NCBI GenBank assembly: GCA_036563875.1
Contig: DATCLO010000029.1
Location: forward strand, 1 to 64,000
Length of the DNA: 64,000 bases
Direction of reading: 5' to 3'
DNA from: ZC4RG29 sp036563875
GTDB taxonomy: Bacteria; Bacteroidota; Bacteroidia; Cytophagales; Cyclobacteriaceae
This document shows, piece after piece, positions 62,055 through 64,000 of the stretch; the first letter of the stretch is position 1; each line of letters starts with the position of its first letter. The position numbers and the translations under genes were made by a program. The notes beneath the pieces are model-generated. The model was not told where the DNA came from. It did not search any database and worked only from the letters and a program-made list of their open reading frames with translations.

Positions 62055-63199
62055 AAAGCTTTCTCATAGAGCGCCTTGAAGTCCGCCCGTGTTACGGGCT
62101 TCGGATTGTTCGGGTGCGCAAAGTCGGCAATTGCCAGGTCGGCCAACGCATCAAGATGTTCCTCCTTGACTCCTATGTCGCGAAGTCTTCGGGGTACACC
62201 GATAGCCTCATTCAGGTTTGCAAGGTATTTGACCACAGAGCCTCCGTCTTTCTCCTGCAGACGCAATGCTTGCGCGATGCGTTCAAACTTCCACTCAAAG
62301 CCTCCAATATTGAATTCCATGCCGTGTGGCAGGTTTACCGCATTTGCCAAGCCATGATGAACATCCAGAAGGGTAGACAGCGGGTGTGCGAGTGAGTGCA
62401 CAACGCCAAGTCCTTTTTGAAAAGCAATGCCACCCATAATCGATCCTAACATCATCTGGCTTCTTGAAACAAGATCAGGATGGTGCACCGCTTTTTCCAA
62501 TGACTGGCTAATGAGGGAAATTCCTTCCAGCGCGACGCTTTCGCATATCGGATGGTACATCTTTGCCAGATAAGCCTCCAGGTTGTGCGTCAGCGCATCC
62601 ATGCCCGTTGCAGCTGTAACGGCAGGTGGAAGGCCGAGCGTCAATGCCGGATCCGCGAACACCATTCGCGCGATGAGTTTTGGAGAAAACAGAATCCGTT
62701 TTTGGTGCGTTGTGTCTTCGGAGATAATGGCGCTGCGTCCTACTTCGCTTCCGGTACCCGATGTTGTTGGCAATGTCACCAGGTGGGGAATCTCTCCCGT
62801 TATATAAACTTCGCCTCCCGCGAGGTCGTCGTACTTGAACAAGTCATCCCGGTGATTGACGCGCAGCGCGATGGCACGCGCTACGTCGAGCGCAGCACCA
62901 CCGCCAATGCCGACAATACCATCGCGCATCGTGGAATCATAAACAATCGTCCCCGCATACACATCGGACCGCACAGGATTTTTGTGAATGGCTGAAAAGA
63001 CTTCCACAGATATGCCTTTTCGGGTGAGGTCGTCTGTGATATCCTTGAAGAACTCCAGACCTGCCACCGTCGAATCGGTTACGATCAGCGGTTTCGAAAC
63101 GCCGGATCGCTTCAGGTAGTCACCGAGTTCGCCTGACGCCCCGGCGCCAAAGCGAATGGTCGTCGGAAAATTGAACTGCAGAATAGATTGGGTGGTCAT
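62051..63199 (-). CDS. Iron-containing alcohol dehydrogenase
   Basis: A 382-residue group III ADH: GIGGGAALDVARAIALR for the nucleotide, GMDALTHNLEAYL and GVVHSLAHPLSTLLDVHHG for the metal. It is a different subgroup from KdnB (about 25 residues longer, no GRGSF start). It probably oxidises an alcohol group whose aldehyde feeds the overlapping ALDH. It is preceded by the glutamine-synthetase-like gene, 12 bases upstream. Confidence 0.93.
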   Translation of the reverse strand: MTTQSILQFNFPTTIRFGAGASGELGDYLKRSGVSKPLIVTDSTVAGLEFFKDITDDLTRKGISVEVFSAIHKNPVRSDVYAGTIVYDSTMRDGIVGIGGGAALDVARAIALRVNHRDDLFKYDDLAGGEVYITGEIPHLVTLPTTSGTGSEVGRSAIISEDTTHQKRILFSPKLIARMVFADPALTLGLPPAVTAATGMDALTHNLEAYLAKMYHPICESVALEGISLISQSLEKAVHHPDLVSRSQMMLGSIMGGIAFQKGLGVVHSLAHPLSTLLDVHHGLANAVNLPHGMEFNIGGFEWKFERIAQALRLQEKDGGSVVKYLANLNEAIGVPRRLRDIGVKEEHLDALADLAIADFAHPNNPKPVTRADFKALYEKAF

Positions 63200-63211
63200 G
63201 ACGGGGCACGA

Positions 63212-64000
63212 TCAGATGATTTCGAAGTACCTCCGGTATTCCCAGTCGGTCACCGCCTTCAAGTGCTGTCTCCATTCCCACTCCCGTGTCCGCGTAAAGT
63301 GGTCCACAAACTTCTCGCCCAGGATCTCTTTGGCGATTTTAGAATTCTTCATGCGCTCCGCCGCTTCCATCAGTGTTGAAGGCAGCGCCTGCAAATTAGT
63401 TGCGCGATACGCATTGCCTGTCGTTTCAGGATGTTTGAGCTTCAGACCCTTCCGAATTCCGTACAAACCCGATGCAAGCGAAGCCGCGACCGCGAGGTAA
63501 GGATTGATGTCGGATCCCGGTACACGACTTTCAAGACGCGTCGATTTACCACTGCCCGGGATTACGCGTAGCGCCACCGTTCGATTGTCGACACCCCACG
63601 TCAATGCTGTAGGTGCCCAAGTCCCCTCTACCAATCGTTTATAGCTGTTAACATTGGGTGCATACATGGGCAATAGTTCCGGAATGCACTGAAGCTGTCC
63701 TGCGAGATACGATTTAAAGAGTTCGCTCATGCCGCGCTTATCCTTCCGGTCGTAGAAGAGATTGCTCTTTCCGGCTGCGTCCCAAAGGCTTTGATGGATG
63801 TGCCCACCGCAGCCGGGAAGATTTTCGCTGATCTTCGCCATAAAGGTGGCTATGATGCCGTGGCGATATGCAATTTCCTTTACTGCAGTCTTGAATAACA
63901 GCGCGCGGTCCGCAGCGGGGAGTGCATCGGTGACGGTGATGGCTGCTTCGTACACGCCGGGACCGGTTTCCGTATGAAGTCCCTCCAGCGGAACATCGAA
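63212..64000 (-). CDS. Glutamine-synthetase-family gamma-glutamyl ligase (N-terminus outside window)
   Basis: The frame is open to base 64000, so only the C-terminal 262 residues are visible. They cover the catalytic domain: LEGLHTETGPGVYEAAIT, ENLPGCGGHIHQSL, NSYKRLVEGTWAPTALTWGV and DNRTVALRVIP. The adenylylation loop of GlnA is absent, and the end (REWEWRQHLKAVTDWEYRRY) resembles PuuA/GlnA4-type enzymes, which glutamylate amines. The operon order with ADH and ALDH recalls gamma-glutamyl amino-alcohol oxidation. The substrate is unknown. Confidence 0.9.
   Translation of the reverse strand, partial: FDVPLEGLHTETGPGVYEAAITVTDALPAADRALLFKTAVKEIAYRHGIIATFMAKISENLPGCGGHIHQSLWDAAGKSNLFYDRKDKRGMSELFKSYLAGQLQCIPELLPMYAPNVNSYKRLVEGTWAPTALTWGVDNRTVALRVIPGSGKSTRLESRVPGSDINPYLAVAASLASGLYGIRKGLKLKHPETTGNAYRATNLQALPSTLMEAAERMKNSKIAKEILGEKFVDHFTRTREWEWRQHLKAVTDWEYRRYFEII

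Overview
The window looks like a chromosomal segment of a Gram-negative member of the Bacteroidota, most likely a free-living Cytophagales-type bacterium. The evidence: start codons almost never have a Shine-Dalgarno sequence; several genes carry the phylum's promoter (TTG/TTTG, 19-20 bases, TAnnTTTG); there are genes for lipopolysaccharide inner-core sugar (Kdo8N) synthesis; and many exported proteins carry Tat or lipoprotein signals. Base composition is near 50% GC and fairly even. I saw no tRNA, rRNA, CRISPR array, insertion sequence or phage gene.

Layout. 1-6.1 kb: the end of a DnaE-type polymerase, a MocR regulator, a YD-repeat-like gene broken by a one-base frameshift, a SnoaL-like protein and a small cupin. 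6.3-11.2 kb: a five-gene operon for Kdo and its 8-amino derivative (kdnA, kdnB, kdsA, a transaldolase-CBS fusion, kdsC), followed by a myo-inositol oxygenase. 12-34 kb: mixed accessory genes, including an esterase lipoprotein with a beta-helix remnant, an AraC regulator anchored in the membrane, a transporter, acetyltransferases, a first branched-chain aminotransferase, an AsmA-like giant, an S9 peptidase and a CehA/McbA-type hydrolase. 33.8-44.4 kb: a complete isoleucine/valine/leucine block, ilvE-ilvD-ilvB-ilvN-ilvC then leuC-leuD-leuB-leuA. 44.5-57.8 kb: short operons and single genes (Tat-exported oxidoreductase, sugar isomerases, DNA glycosylase, metallo-beta-lactamase fold enzyme, hypothetical lipoproteins). 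58-64 kb: a tight minus-strand catabolic operon running off the end (PuuA-like glutamine synthetase, iron alcohol dehydrogenase, aldehyde dehydrogenase, KGPDC/HPS-like decarboxylase, MDR and SDR dehydrogenases).

Three systems stand out. First, the ilv block is preceded by what reads as a classical translational attenuator: a leader peptide with eight Val/Leu/Ile codons in a ten-codon stretch, a 9-bp antiterminator overlapping the end of that leader, and a strong intrinsic terminator. A near copy of the terminator plus the same downstream 22-base element precedes leuC, with a short Leu-rich leader. Second, the Kdo/Kdo8N operon has no KdsD (arabinose-5-phosphate isomerase) but has a fructose-6-phosphate-aldolase-like domain fused to a CBS pair, the regulatory module normally found on KdsD; this suggests an alternative source or control of arabinose 5-phosphate. 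Third, the minus-strand operon at the right end pairs gamma-glutamylation with alcohol and aldehyde oxidation and a sugar-acid-type decarboxylase, a combination I do not recognise as a described pathway.

Intergenic DNA carries small dispersed elements: two perfect GAGACGCGC-type palindromes, degenerate ATTACCGAT-rich tracts, and two period-8 GTG-starting tandem arrays.
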